A stretch of 64,000 nt of DNA from Tepidanaerobacter acetatoxydans_A (GTDB taxonomy: Bacteria > Bacillota > Thermosediminibacteria > Thermosediminibacterales > Tepidanaerobacteraceae): NCBI GenBank assembly GCA_022840405.1, contig JALHJR010000005.1:31922-95921 (forward strand), written 5' to 3'. The stretch's first letter is position 1; each line of letters starts with the position of its first letter. A model generated the notes under the pieces. The model had not been told where the DNA came from, searched no databases, and saw only the letters and a list, made by a program, of their open reading frames with translations. A program made the translations under genes and the position numbers. This document shows, in pieces, positions 36,450 to 44,816 of this stretch.

Positions 36450-37328
36450 ATGAGTATTCAAGTTTATGTAAACGGTCAGTACTTTCCAAAGGAAGAAGCC
36501 AAAATTTCTGTATTTGACCATGGATTCTTATACGGTGATGGAGTTTTTGAAGGTATAAGGGCATATGGCGGTAAGGTATTTAGGCTTAATGAGCATATAG
36601 ATAGGTTGTATAACGGTGCACGAGGAATAATGATTGACATTCCTTTGAAAAAAGAAGAGATGGCTGAAGTTGTTTTAGAAACTCTTCGCAGAAATGAGCT
36701 GAAAGATGCATATATAAGGCTAGTAATATCCCGTGGAACCGGTGATTTAGGTCTTGACCCAAGAAAGTGCAAAACTCCGACAATTATATGTATTACAGAT
36801 AAGATAGTGCTTTATCCTGAAGAGCTTTACAATAAAGGGATGGAAATAATTACAGCGGCTACTAGAAGAAATAGACCTGAGGGTGTAAATCCTCAAATGA
36901 AATCACTAAACTATCTAAATAATATAATGGCAAAACTAGAGGCAAATTTAGCCGGAGCTCCTGAAGCCATGTTGTTAAACAATGAAGACTATGTAGCAGA
37001 GTGCACAGGCGATAATATCTTTATTGTAAAAGACGGTGTGCTAATAACTCCGCCACCTTATGTCGGTATTTTGGTTGGAATAACGAGAAATGCTATTATG
37101 GAATTAGCAGAAAAAATAGGGATAAAAGTGGAAGAAAGAGTATTTACCAGATATGAAGTCTTTACTGCGGACGAATGCTTTTTATCAGGTACAGCTGCTG
37201 AAGCTGTTCCAGTAGTAAAAGTAGACGGTCGACAAATCGCAGATGGCAAACCCGGGCCAATTACCAATAAGATCTTAAAAGAATTTAAAGAACTCATTAA
37301 AACCGAAGGGACAGAAATATATTCCTAA
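36450..37328 (+). CDS. ilvE: Branched-chain amino acid aminotransferase
   Basis: A 292-aa fold-type IV PLP enzyme transferring amino groups to the 2-oxo acids of valine, leucine and isoleucine. FDHGFLYGDGVFEGIRAYGG is the N-terminal mark, the PLP lysine lies in MKSLNYLNNIMAKLEA, and ECTGDNIFIVKDG and LSGTAAEAVPV complete the signature. AAGGAGGAAG precedes the ATG. It is the last gene of the second branched-chain unit; convergent - strand genes follow. Confidence 0.95.
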   Translation: MSIQVYVNGQYFPKEEAKISVFDHGFLYGDGVFEGIRAYGGKVFRLNEHIDRLYNGARGIMIDIPLKKEEMAEVVLETLRRNELKDAYIRLVISRGTGDLGLDPRKCKTPTIICITDKIVLYPEELYNKGMEIITAATRRNRPEGVNPQMKSLNYLNNIMAKLEANLAGAPEAMLLNNEDYVAECTGDNIFIVKDGVLITPPPYVGILVGITRNAIMELAEKIGIKVEERVFTRYEVFTADECFLSGTAAEAVPVVKVDGRQIADGKPGPITNKILKEFKELIKTEGTEIYS

Positions 37329-37404
37329 ATATCAAACTGTTCAACGGGACAGAAATTATAATTCCAATTCAAAAACCTTGATTTTTCAATTTAATTATCA
37401 ACTA

Positions 37405-37432
37405 GTAGGGGCGGTCATCGACCTCCCGTTTT
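37405..37432. repeat. GTAGGGGCGGTCAT palindromic repeat, copy 1
   Basis: GTAGGGGCGGTCATCGACCT followed by CCCG and a T run. It is an imperfect hairpin (GAGGTCGATGACC pairing) and may also end ilvE transcription. Confidence 0.65.
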
Positions 37433-37590
37433 TTTATAACAAAAACATTAAATAGATATTTCTACGTCAAAACTGACTTGCTACAGTAGGATCAATCATT
37501 ATAATATATGAAACCAATAAAAAATATCAATAAACTCTCAACAAAACAGGAATTCAACTGTATGGGCTCCCAACAATACAGTAATGCAAC

Positions 37591-37620
37591 TGTAGGGGCG
37601 GTCATTGACCGCCCGCCTTT
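37591..37620. repeat. GTAGGGGCGGTCAT palindromic repeat, copy 2
   Basis: TGTAGGGGCGGTCATTGACC then GCCCGCC and TTT. The core GGGCGGTCATTGACCGCCC is a perfect palindrome lying between convergent genes, so it can act as a terminator hairpin on either strand. The 299-base gap 37329-37627 holds only these two repeats. Confidence 0.7.
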
Positions 37621-37627
37621 TATATCC

Positions 37628-38707
37628 TTATAAAATATTAGACGCAAAATATCCGGCCGCCCCTGCGGTTATAAAAAACTCCGGTTCCAGATCAATGCCT
37701 CTGCCCATGGTCGATAAATGAAAGTCAAAGCATGAAAGGTTTTCTAAAACTGATGAAGTTTCTTTAATATAGACAATCTCATGTTTTTTATCAATTTCAT
37801 TTTGTGTGATTTGGTTTTTAACATAGTCCATTCTATCTTGTTCCATTACAGGTATGACTACTTCAGCCCGTGTTTTGGCAATTTCCTTAAGCACAAGGAT
37901 ACTGTGGTGACTGATGCCATGGTGCCTAATTCTTTTATCAGCAAAGCTTATTCTTGGTATAAAAATCGGTCTGCCGCCAAGAGTATTTACCGCATCTATA
38001 ATGGGTCCTTGTTCGATACCGGAAAACCCGTATTTTGTCCCTGTTCCGGTTATACCGGGTCCCATGGCTACAACTGCTACATCTGATTTTAAAATATCAA
38101 ATGCGGTTATTAAAGCCGTATAAATATTAACTGCCTCGAAATCACCGCCGAAGGCTTGACCAAAAGTAACGGTGCCGTTTATTAAATCTTTTTGTTTTAA
38201 ATAAGCTACACTTTTGCTAAAGCTTATAGGCAAAGCTCCGGCATCAGTCATTATGTAAGATACATACACGTCCGGTCTATTTCTTTTTATGTTAAAAACT
38301 ACCGGCGGCAGCATGCTATGTAGTTCGCCGATTATTACAGGTTTTTCTCGAAGACCTTGAAAATCATTAAAAATATGATGATAGGGACTTTGCTGCTCCT
38401 CGGCACTTAAAACGGAAAATTGAAGAGGTGTATACCGCAGCTTCATTATATGACCAATTTCTTTAGTGAAAGGGAAAAAAGTATTACCATCATTAACAGA
38501 TACTACGAAATGGTATCCGCCACTTCCCAGTTTTAAATCTTGTGCTGTTGTATTTAAAAGCACGTAGTCGCCGGCCTTAACCGAACCTGTTAAACAGTCA
38601 TAATTTACTGCATTGTACTCTTTGTTATTAATAATAACTGTTATTTCAGTGCAGCCTTCTCTTTTTTGTATAATATCTTTTACCTTAGCCTTTGTATAAT
38701 GAATCAT
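37628..38707 (-). CDS. DUF3866 family protein
   Basis: A 359-aa conserved protein of unknown function found in Firmicutes and Actinobacteria. Its N-terminal third looks like a small beta domain (AVNYDCLTGSVKAGDYVLLN). The rest contains VVAMGPGITGTGTKYGFSG, IDAVNTLGGRPIFIPRIS and KRIRHHGISHHSILVLKE with several conserved His. No signal peptide or membrane helix. It is the last gene of the - strand SteA/SteB cluster and lies 7 bases after the GT4-like gene. Family identification is from recall of the conserved motifs; its activity is unknown. Confidence 0.8.
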   Translation of the reverse strand: MIHYTKAKVKDIIQKREGCTEITVIINNKEYNAVNYDCLTGSVKAGDYVLLNTTAQDLKLGSGGYHFVVSVNDGNTFFPFTKEIGHIMKLRYTPLQFSVLSAEEQQSPYHHIFNDFQGLREKPVIIGELHSMLPPVVFNIKRNRPDVYVSYIMTDAGALPISFSKSVAYLKQKDLINGTVTFGQAFGGDFEAVNIYTALITAFDILKSDVAVVAMGPGITGTGTKYGFSGIEQGPIIDAVNTLGGRPIFIPRISFADKRIRHHGISHHSILVLKEIAKTRAEVVIPVMEQDRMDYVKNQITQNEIDKKHEIVYIKETSSVLENLSCFDFHLSTMGRGIDLEPEFFITAGAAGYFASNIL

Positions 38708-38714
38708 AAATACC

Positions 38715-39548
38715 TCACGATCTTCCCAGATTATCCAGATAATTCAAAAAGCGATTGTTTTTAATCAAATCAGTTAGTGAATATTTTTCCGTAAAAACAT
38801 GTATTCCTATAAGAAATACCAGAACCAAAATTTTTACATACAGACCAAAAGTAGAAGTGATTAAGACACCAATTGAGATACCTAGCACATTAGAACCGGC
38901 ATCTCCCATCATACATCTTGCCTTTAAATCGTAAGGCATGTAGCCGATAATAATGCCCAGCAAAGGTGCGAAGAGTAATATAGCAGCAGTTTTTTGGATG
39001 ATAACTAATCCAAGTGATATGACAAGAAAAGAAAAAACATAAACCTTGATAGCTCTGCCCGGTCTTAAGTCCAGTAAGTTAAAGAAGTTAGTAAAAAGTG
39101 CTATTGTTAGTGTATTCACAACAGTTTCCAAAAAATTTGAAGTAAGAGTTGAACTGATGATAAATGAAACAAGAAGCCCTACAATAGCCTTTAAAGCCCC
39201 GGTAGTAAGCCTGCCCGTAAATAAACTTTTAAAATGCCCCTTAAAACCCAGCACATCTCGGGCACCTAGCATATCATCAATAAAACCAATAAAACTTGCT
39301 GTTGTAATGGCAAATTGAACAAAGAGTGTATTTGCAGAATCGTTCTTAAACAACAACAATAAGAATAAGGCAGACCACAACAAGGTTTGTATTGGAAACA
39401 TAATACCGATTCCCTGGGGTATCATATCACCTTTATAATTTTTTACGAGCCTGCCACCTCTCTCGAACAAATCAATAAAGGCAGGAGTCAGAGCATAACT
39501 TACAATGGCAGCAGCAAAAAAAATCATGAATCTGCACATGTATATCAA
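38715..39548 (-). CDS. MraY/WecA-like glycosyl-phosphate transferase (GT family 4)
   Basis: A 277-aa polytopic membrane protein with about eight hydrophobic helices. GFIDDMLG is the Mg-binding DD motif, FFNLLDLRPGRAIK the NxxDxxPGR-type segment (N/D of MraY-like enzymes) and CMMGDAGSNVLG the MGDxGS motif. Members transfer a sugar phosphate to undecaprenyl phosphate. It is shorter than MraY (about 320 aa), so not the cell-wall enzyme itself. TTG 39548 is preferred because AAGGAGGA lies 7 bases upstream; the in-frame ATG at 39539 is 16 away. It belongs with GT2, SteB and SteA. Confidence 0.8.
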   Translation of the reverse strand: MIYMCRFMIFFAAAIVSYALTPAFIDLFERGGRLVKNYKGDMIPQGIGIMFPIQTLLWSALFLLLLFKNDSANTLFVQFAITTASFIGFIDDMLGARDVLGFKGHFKSLFTGRLTTGALKAIVGLLVSFIISSTLTSNFLETVVNTLTIALFTNFFNLLDLRPGRAIKVYVFSFLVISLGLVIIQKTAAILLFAPLLGIIIGYMPYDLKARCMMGDAGSNVLGISIGVLITSTFGLYVKILVLVFLIGIHVFTEKYSLTDLIKNNRFLNYLDNLGRS

Positions 39549-39718
39549 TATATTGTCCTCCTTAAAGTGATTAGGAGATCTCTAAAATTATATGATTCCC
39601 TTCAGATAATACCGTTTTGATGATTCTAAACCTCAATTTTGCAAAAATCTCGGTAAGAACTATTAACAAAAAAATAAAATTCGCTCTCTGGTATTATCTA
39701 AAGACCGAGATAGTTACT

Positions 39719-40417
39719 TTATATACCATAATTAATCATTTTAGAAATTAATACCTTCAGAATATGCCAAAACTGTTTTCCCCTATGCAAAAAACCTTTC
39801 AAATCTCTGCCCGTCACATCATGATACATGTCCACATCAACTTCTTTTACCGTATAACCTTTTTTAAGTATGTCAATTAGCATTCCGACTTCTATGCCAA
39901 AGCCTTCAGGAATAGTTCCGATGTCATTTAGAACATCCTTCTTAAAGGCTCTTTGCCCGGATAAAGCACTTGCCACTTCTTTTCCGGTCAAAAATCTTAC
40001 ACCATAAAAAGCGAGAGCTTTGACAAAGCCAAAGCCCCTCTTTTTGCCAGGCGGTTTAAACTTTGCAATTGTCACATCGGCTTCGCCATTTAAAATCGGT
40101 GAAACAAGTTTATATACTTCACTAGAGCTTTCCTGCAAGTCTGCATCCAAAAAAACAAAAATATCACCGTTGGTACTCTTGAGACCCTCTCTGAGTGCAC
40201 TGCCCTTTCCCGTATTCTTGTTTAAGCTCAAGACCTTAGCACCGGCCTTTGATGCCTTTATGCCGGTTTGATCGGATGAGCCGTCATCAATTACCAAGAT
40301 TTCTAGATCCACCTGATTTTCCGCACAAAAAGTATCTTTAAAATACTCAAGGCCTTTTATAGTCTGTTCGATATTTTTTTCTTCATTAAAAGCCGGTATT
40401 AATACACTAACCTTCAC
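39719..40417 (-). CDS. Family 2 glycosyltransferase (polyprenyl-phosphate type)
   Basis: 232 aa. The GT-A fold is shown by VSVLIPAFNEEKNIEQTIKG, LEILVIDDGSSDQTG and the donor-binding FVFLDADLQESSSE. Predicted cytosolic or membrane-associated, with no clear C-terminal membrane anchor. It resembles dolichol/undecaprenyl-phosphate sugar transferases. Its start overlaps the SteB end by 11 bases, so it is coupled to the envelope cluster. A 170-base gap separates it from the GT4-like gene. Confidence 0.85.
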   Translation of the reverse strand: MKVSVLIPAFNEEKNIEQTIKGLEYFKDTFCAENQVDLEILVIDDGSSDQTGIKASKAGAKVLSLNKNTGKGSALREGLKSTNGDIFVFLDADLQESSSEVYKLVSPILNGEADVTIAKFKPPGKKRGFGFVKALAFYGVRFLTGKEVASALSGQRAFKKDVLNDIGTIPEGFGIEVGMLIDILKKGYTVKEVDVDMYHDVTGRDLKGFLHRGKQFWHILKVLISKMINYGI

Positions 40418-41291
40418 CTGCTTTTTCCTCCTCGCTCAAAAAAGGCATAAGGGAATTAGCACTTTTCTTAACACCATAATGTCCTTCTTTTCCGGTCATC
40501 ACTAAGACCAAGGAAGTTTGACCTATAATAGTGTCTACATTATCAACAGTTGACAACTTTTCCTTTTTATAAATATCGATATAAGAATTTTCCACATCGG
40601 TAATTTCTACACCTACAACAGGCAATGATAATTTTTTTATTTCTCTAATCAAAGGAATATCTATTACCTCATGCTTATTATCTTGTGTATGACTGCCGCC
40701 GGCCATTACAATATAATCGGCAGGATTTTGCAAATCTCCGCTTACATAAATGATGCCCTTTTCAATCAAGAATGCAATGTCATCTGCATTATCTTTTCCA
40801 GCTGCAGTTTCTGCAATTTTTTTGAGAATAACCGGAACAATATTTTCGCTGATGCCGAAATACTCAATTAATTGATTTTTATCTTCATCACTTATATAAA
40901 GCAGTTTTTCACTTATTATGGTTACGGAAGTGACATCGGCACCTGCCATCTTTAAGGCTTGTCTCATGTCGGTATATGTGTAATCATCCGTAGTTTCAAT
41001 TGTTACAACATGTAAATCGGATAACTTATTCTTAATATAATCTGGGAATATGTTTTCGATATAAGTCTTATTTAATTCGTTAGAAGTCGAAAGCTGTTTT
41101 ATTTCATTTTGAAGATCAAGGTTGATGCGATTAAGCTCATCAAACTTGTCTTCCATTTTTTGAACAGTAATTTCCTGCTGCTCAAAAATTATTTTCTGAG
41201 AATCAACTTGTATACCGATTAAAATACCTATACCAAGTGCCAAAAAAATAGATATTACAGTAATAACCAAATATTTTATATTGATTAACAT
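40407..41291 (-). CDS. SteB/MctB-like membrane-anchored coiled-coil protein
   Basis: A 294-aa protein with an N-terminal membrane helix (YLVITVISIFLALGIGILIG), a coiled coil (about residues 30-70, EQQEITVQKMEDKFDELN) and a C-terminal extracellular domain. This is the organisation of the PF11382 family, named copper transporter MctB in mycobacteria and SteB in corynebacteria, where it pairs with SteA at the division ring. The gene lies 12 bases after steA and overlaps the GT2 gene. A copper role is not suggested by any metal-rich motif. Confidence 0.8.
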   Translation of the reverse strand: MLINIKYLVITVISIFLALGIGILIGIQVDSQKIIFEQQEITVQKMEDKFDELNRINLDLQNEIKQLSTSNELNKTYIENIFPDYIKNKLSDLHVVTIETTDDYTYTDMRQALKMAGADVTSVTIISEKLLYISDEDKNQLIEYFGISENIVPVILKKIAETAAGKDNADDIAFLIEKGIIYVSGDLQNPADYIVMAGGSHTQDNKHEVIDIPLIREIKKLSLPVVGVEITDVENSYIDIYKKEKLSTVDNVDTIIGQTSLVLVMTGKEGHYGVKKSANSLMPFLSEEEKAGEG

Positions 41292-41303
41292 GTCTTTGCT
41301 CCT

Positions 41304-42422
41304 TTAAGGTAAAAGCAATTTTAATCTAAGCTCCAAAAGCCTTATTGCATGCTTGATTGGAGGAGAAATGGTAGAAATTACAATAATAGGAACCATAGCA
41401 GCGGCGAAAAGACTTATCATATAAGAAGGTTTTAATTTTTGGTTGTAAAGCTTACTTACGCCTTTAGCATCTACTAAAATTGAACCGATTTTTAATCTGA
41501 CCAAAAAAGTACTGCCCATTCCTTTGCGACCTTTTTCTAAAAAATCAATCATGCTTGAGTGCGTTCCTACGGCTACTATCAAATCAGCTCCTTTTTCATA
41601 TGCCAAAAGCATAGCAATATCTTCACTTGTGCCCGGAGATTTAAAAATTACCGCGTCAAGACCTAATGCTTGCACTCTTGCAAGACCGGGAGCTCTGCCG
41701 TCGGAATAAGCATGAACTATGATGTCTTCACATATTTTTAAGGCATTATCAGATACACTATCCATATCCCCAATAATAATATCCGGAATATAACCGTATT
41801 CCAATAGAGCGTCAGCACCGCCGTCTACACCAACCAAGACGGGTTTTACCTCATCAATATACGTTTTTATGGCAGCTAAATCTTCTTTGTAATTATTGCC
41901 GCGTACAACAATCAGAACATGTCTGCCTTTAATAGCTATTTTAACTTCAGGTATTTCAACTCCGCCCATTATTAAATACTTTTCTTTTTTGGCGTATTCT
42001 AAGGTGTTATTTATAAATCGATCTAGAGAATTTTCAATGTTTTGTCTTGCCAACTCAAGCTTTGCTTTAACCATGTCAGGCTTAAGGAATTCTCCCTTGG
42101 CGATCAATTTATTATCAGCGTATATTGCACCATTATCTTCAATAGTAACAACTGAGCCTTCTTTAAGAGACATTATTTGTTCTCCAACATTATCTAAAAC
42201 TGGAATATTTGCATCTAAAAGTATACTGGGACCGGGATTCGGATAGCGGCCTGTGATGGATTTTGCCGAATTTACTACAGCTTTAACCTTGCAACCCACT
42301 AAACCTAAAGCGCCAACCTCGTCGATATCTTCATGGTTTATTATCGCAATATCACCCGGCTTTAATCGTTTAATGAGGTTTTTAGTTCTATAATCAATCT
42401 TTGCGGTGCCGATAATAGGCAT
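41304..42422 (-). CDS. SteA-like protein with thiamin pyrophosphokinase-type domain
   Basis: 372 aa. The N-terminal IDYRTKNLIKRLKPGDIAII and NSAKSITGRYPNPGPSILL are typical of SteA. A middle domain related to thiamin pyrophosphokinase contains GVDGGADALLEYGYIPDIII and GDMDSVSDNAL, and the C-terminus has one membrane helix (MISLFAAAMVPIIVIST). In Corynebacterium SteA-SteB localise to the cytokinetic ring and affect septal hydrolysis; in Firmicutes the role is open. An AGGAG site precedes ATG 42422. It is the first gene of the - strand cluster. Confidence 0.85.
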   Translation of the reverse strand: MPIIGTAKIDYRTKNLIKRLKPGDIAIINHEDIDEVGALGLVGCKVKAVVNSAKSITGRYPNPGPSILLDANIPVLDNVGEQIMSLKEGSVVTIEDNGAIYADNKLIAKGEFLKPDMVKAKLELARQNIENSLDRFINNTLEYAKKEKYLIMGGVEIPEVKIAIKGRHVLIVVRGNNYKEDLAAIKTYIDEVKPVLVGVDGGADALLEYGYIPDIIIGDMDSVSDNALKICEDIIVHAYSDGRAPGLARVQALGLDAVIFKSPGTSEDIAMLLAYEKGADLIVAVGTHSSMIDFLEKGRKGMGSTFLVRLKIGSILVDAKGVSKLYNQKLKPSYMISLFAAAMVPIIVISTISPPIKHAIRLLELRLKLLLP

Positions 42423-42520
42423 TGACTACACTCCTAAACATAAGCTTGTTTCAAATCTATTCTAATATAATTTATCACAATAACGCTGTCATCTCAACTC
42501 CTCAAAAAGTCAGTATTTTG

Positions 42521-42549
42521 TTGCAAGGGATATCTTAGATTGGTATAAT
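42521..42549 (+). promoter_or_regulatory. Promoter for the 42599 membrane protein gene
   Basis: TTGCAA (42521-42526), 17 bases, TATAAT (42544-42549), 50 bases before the start codon, in the divergent gap with steA. Confidence 0.65.
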
Positions 42550-42598
42550 AGCGATATATAATGATAATATAGTTTGTTATATAAATGGCGGAGGGCAT

Positions 42599-44788
42599 AT
42601 GAAAAAAAGCATTGTTTTATTCCTTATAACAGCAATAATCATCCTTATTATACCCTATTATGGGTATTCAGCTCCATCCCAGCAAAAAAAAGTTATAATG
42701 TGTATACTTGACAATATAAATTATGAAGACCTTACTACTTACGGTCAAGACAATATAAAATATATATTGGAAAATGGAGCCTTAGGCCTTATGAATACAA
42801 ATTCAGGAGGCTCTAACACGGCTGCTAATGCATATGCTACCATCGGTGCGGGGTCTTATGCGGTAAATTCGAGTTATGGAAACTATGCAGGAGAATATAA
42901 TGATTTATTTTATAATGAACCGATAAATAGGGTTTACAAGAGGAATACCGGGAACGAAATGAAACAGGGCAATATCGCAAATATTGATATTTTAGGACTT
43001 ATACGGCAAAATGAGAAATTAAACCGCCCTGTCAAAATAGGTCTTTTAGGGTCACTTCTCAATGAACATGGATATAAAACAGCCTTGATAGGCAACGAGA
43101 GTACTAGCCCTGATGATATTACGAGAAATGCTTCACTGATAACCATGGGCAGTGATGGAATTACAAATTTTGGCAAGGTTGATCAAAGTCTTTTAATGAA
43201 AGATTTCATGAGTCCTTTTGGAATAAAAACAAATTATGATGCATTGTATCAGGCTTATAAGGACGTAGAAGAAAAAGCTGACTTTATTGTAATCCAGACA
43301 GGAGATACTTACAGATTAAATAAGTATATGTATATTTCCGATGAAAGGCATAAAGAAAGTAAAATAAATATTTTTAAAGATGTTGATGAATTTTTAGGGG
43401 AAATAATAAAGGATATCGATAGCGACACACTTTTGATGCTGGTAACCCCTTTTCCATCCGGCGACGATATCGCGATTGGTAAAAAGCTGACACCTGTGAT
43501 AGTGCTCAATGAGTCAATTCCTAAAGGAGTGCTAACATCTGCTACAACAAAAAGAGATGGCATTATTACCAATACTGATTTAACTGCTCATATAGTCGAT
43601 TATTTCGGTATTACCAAAAGCCCTTTCATGATAGGCCATAAACTGATTTCGAAAAATATGGATAAACCTTTGGAATACTTGGCAAAAATAAATGAAATTA
43701 CTGCTTTTAATTATAAAATCCGTTCAACTGTAGTAAAAGCCTATATTGGCTGTATTATAGCGATTCTTTTAATGTTTCTTATCTTTATAACCTATTTTAA
43801 GGAACATCTGCACTATATAAAACCTTTACTCATTGCAGTTTTAATAACACCTACAGTATTACTTGTTTTGCCGATACTGAATCCGTGGAATACGACAAAA
43901 CTTGCTTTAAGCTTAATTGTAAGCACATTGACATTAAGCCTTATTATTACTTATTTTTTAAAAGACAACTTGCGAATATTTATAGTTACATGTTTGACTT
44001 CGACGGGTATTATACTGCTCGATACTTTCCTCAAGAACCCATTAATGAAGGTTTCAATTTTGGGTTATGATCCTATTGTTGGAGCCAGATTTTATGGAAT
44101 CGGCAATGAGTATATGGGATTTTTGTTAGGGACAGCCATTGTAGGTACTGCAGCACTAATAGACCGTTATAGGAACAATCAGAACACCATCAAAATCTTA
44201 AGTATTGCTACCTATGTGGTCATACTTTTAACTTTGATGGCACCGACTTTTGGAACTAATGTAGGCGGTTCCATGGCTGCGTTTGTTGGTTTCGGAGCAG
44301 CAACTATTTTGAACTTAAAAGGTAAAATAACCAAAAAAGATTTAATTATTCTTGCATGCTTTTTAATAATAGGTTTGTTTGTACTTTTTATTTATGATGG
44401 GATGAGACCTTCGCAGCTGCAATCACATGTAGGCCAAACAAGTTCGCTTATAAAGCATAACAGTTTTATGGCACTCTTTCAGATATTCTGGAGAAAGCTT
44501 TCCACGAACTATAGGCTTATAAAATACTCTACATGGACATGGGCGCTTTTTGCGACCATGGCCACTTTGGGAATACTTTTTAAATGGCCCGTGGGCATCT
44601 TGAAAGAAATCTTTCGCAAACATAACTATCTTTATTTCGGGTTCATATCCGGTATAATCGGGACTTTGGCTGCCCTTGCTTTTAATGATTCCGGAGTAGT
44701 AGCAGCGGCTATGTTCATGATACCAATTACAATTCCTTTGATTATGATGTGCATTGATGAAGAAATAGCAAGTCAAAAACAAGCATAA
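42599..44788 (+). CDS. Alkaline phosphatase-fold membrane protein of unknown function
   Basis: 729 aa. A signal-like helix (residues 1-24) is followed by an extracellular domain of about 350 residues. The latter looks like the alkaline phosphatase/sulfatase fold: MCILDNINYEDL could hold the first metal Asp, SNTAANAYATIGAG the Thr nucleophile, and QTGDTYRLNK and TPFPSGDD later metal ligands. About ten membrane helices fill residues 375-720, including a conserved-looking YGIGNEYMGFLLGTA loop. A GGCGGAGGGC site precedes ATG 42599. Divergent from steA, so it may modify a surface glycan or lipid made by the neighbouring glycosyltransferases. The fold call is an inference. Confidence 0.65.
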   Translation: MKKSIVLFLITAIIILIIPYYGYSAPSQQKKVIMCILDNINYEDLTTYGQDNIKYILENGALGLMNTNSGGSNTAANAYATIGAGSYAVNSSYGNYAGEYNDLFYNEPINRVYKRNTGNEMKQGNIANIDILGLIRQNEKLNRPVKIGLLGSLLNEHGYKTALIGNESTSPDDITRNASLITMGSDGITNFGKVDQSLLMKDFMSPFGIKTNYDALYQAYKDVEEKADFIVIQTGDTYRLNKYMYISDERHKESKINIFKDVDEFLGEIIKDIDSDTLLMLVTPFPSGDDIAIGKKLTPVIVLNESIPKGVLTSATTKRDGIITNTDLTAHIVDYFGITKSPFMIGHKLISKNMDKPLEYLAKINEITAFNYKIRSTVVKAYIGCIIAILLMFLIFITYFKEHLHYIKPLLIAVLITPTVLLVLPILNPWNTTKLALSLIVSTLTLSLIITYFLKDNLRIFIVTCLTSTGIILLDTFLKNPLMKVSILGYDPIVGARFYGIGNEYMGFLLGTAIVGTAALIDRYRNNQNTIKILSIATYVVILLTLMAPTFGTNVGGSMAAFVGFGAATILNLKGKITKKDLIILACFLIIGLFVLFIYDGMRPSQLQSHVGQTSSLIKHNSFMALFQIFWRKLSTNYRLIKYSTWTWALFATMATLGILFKWPVGILKEIFRKHNYLYFGFISGIIGTLAALAFNDSGVVAAAMFMIPITIPLIMMCIDEEIASQKQA

Positions 44789-44816
44789 CGCAATATTTAA
44801 ACGGAGGTATAATTTT

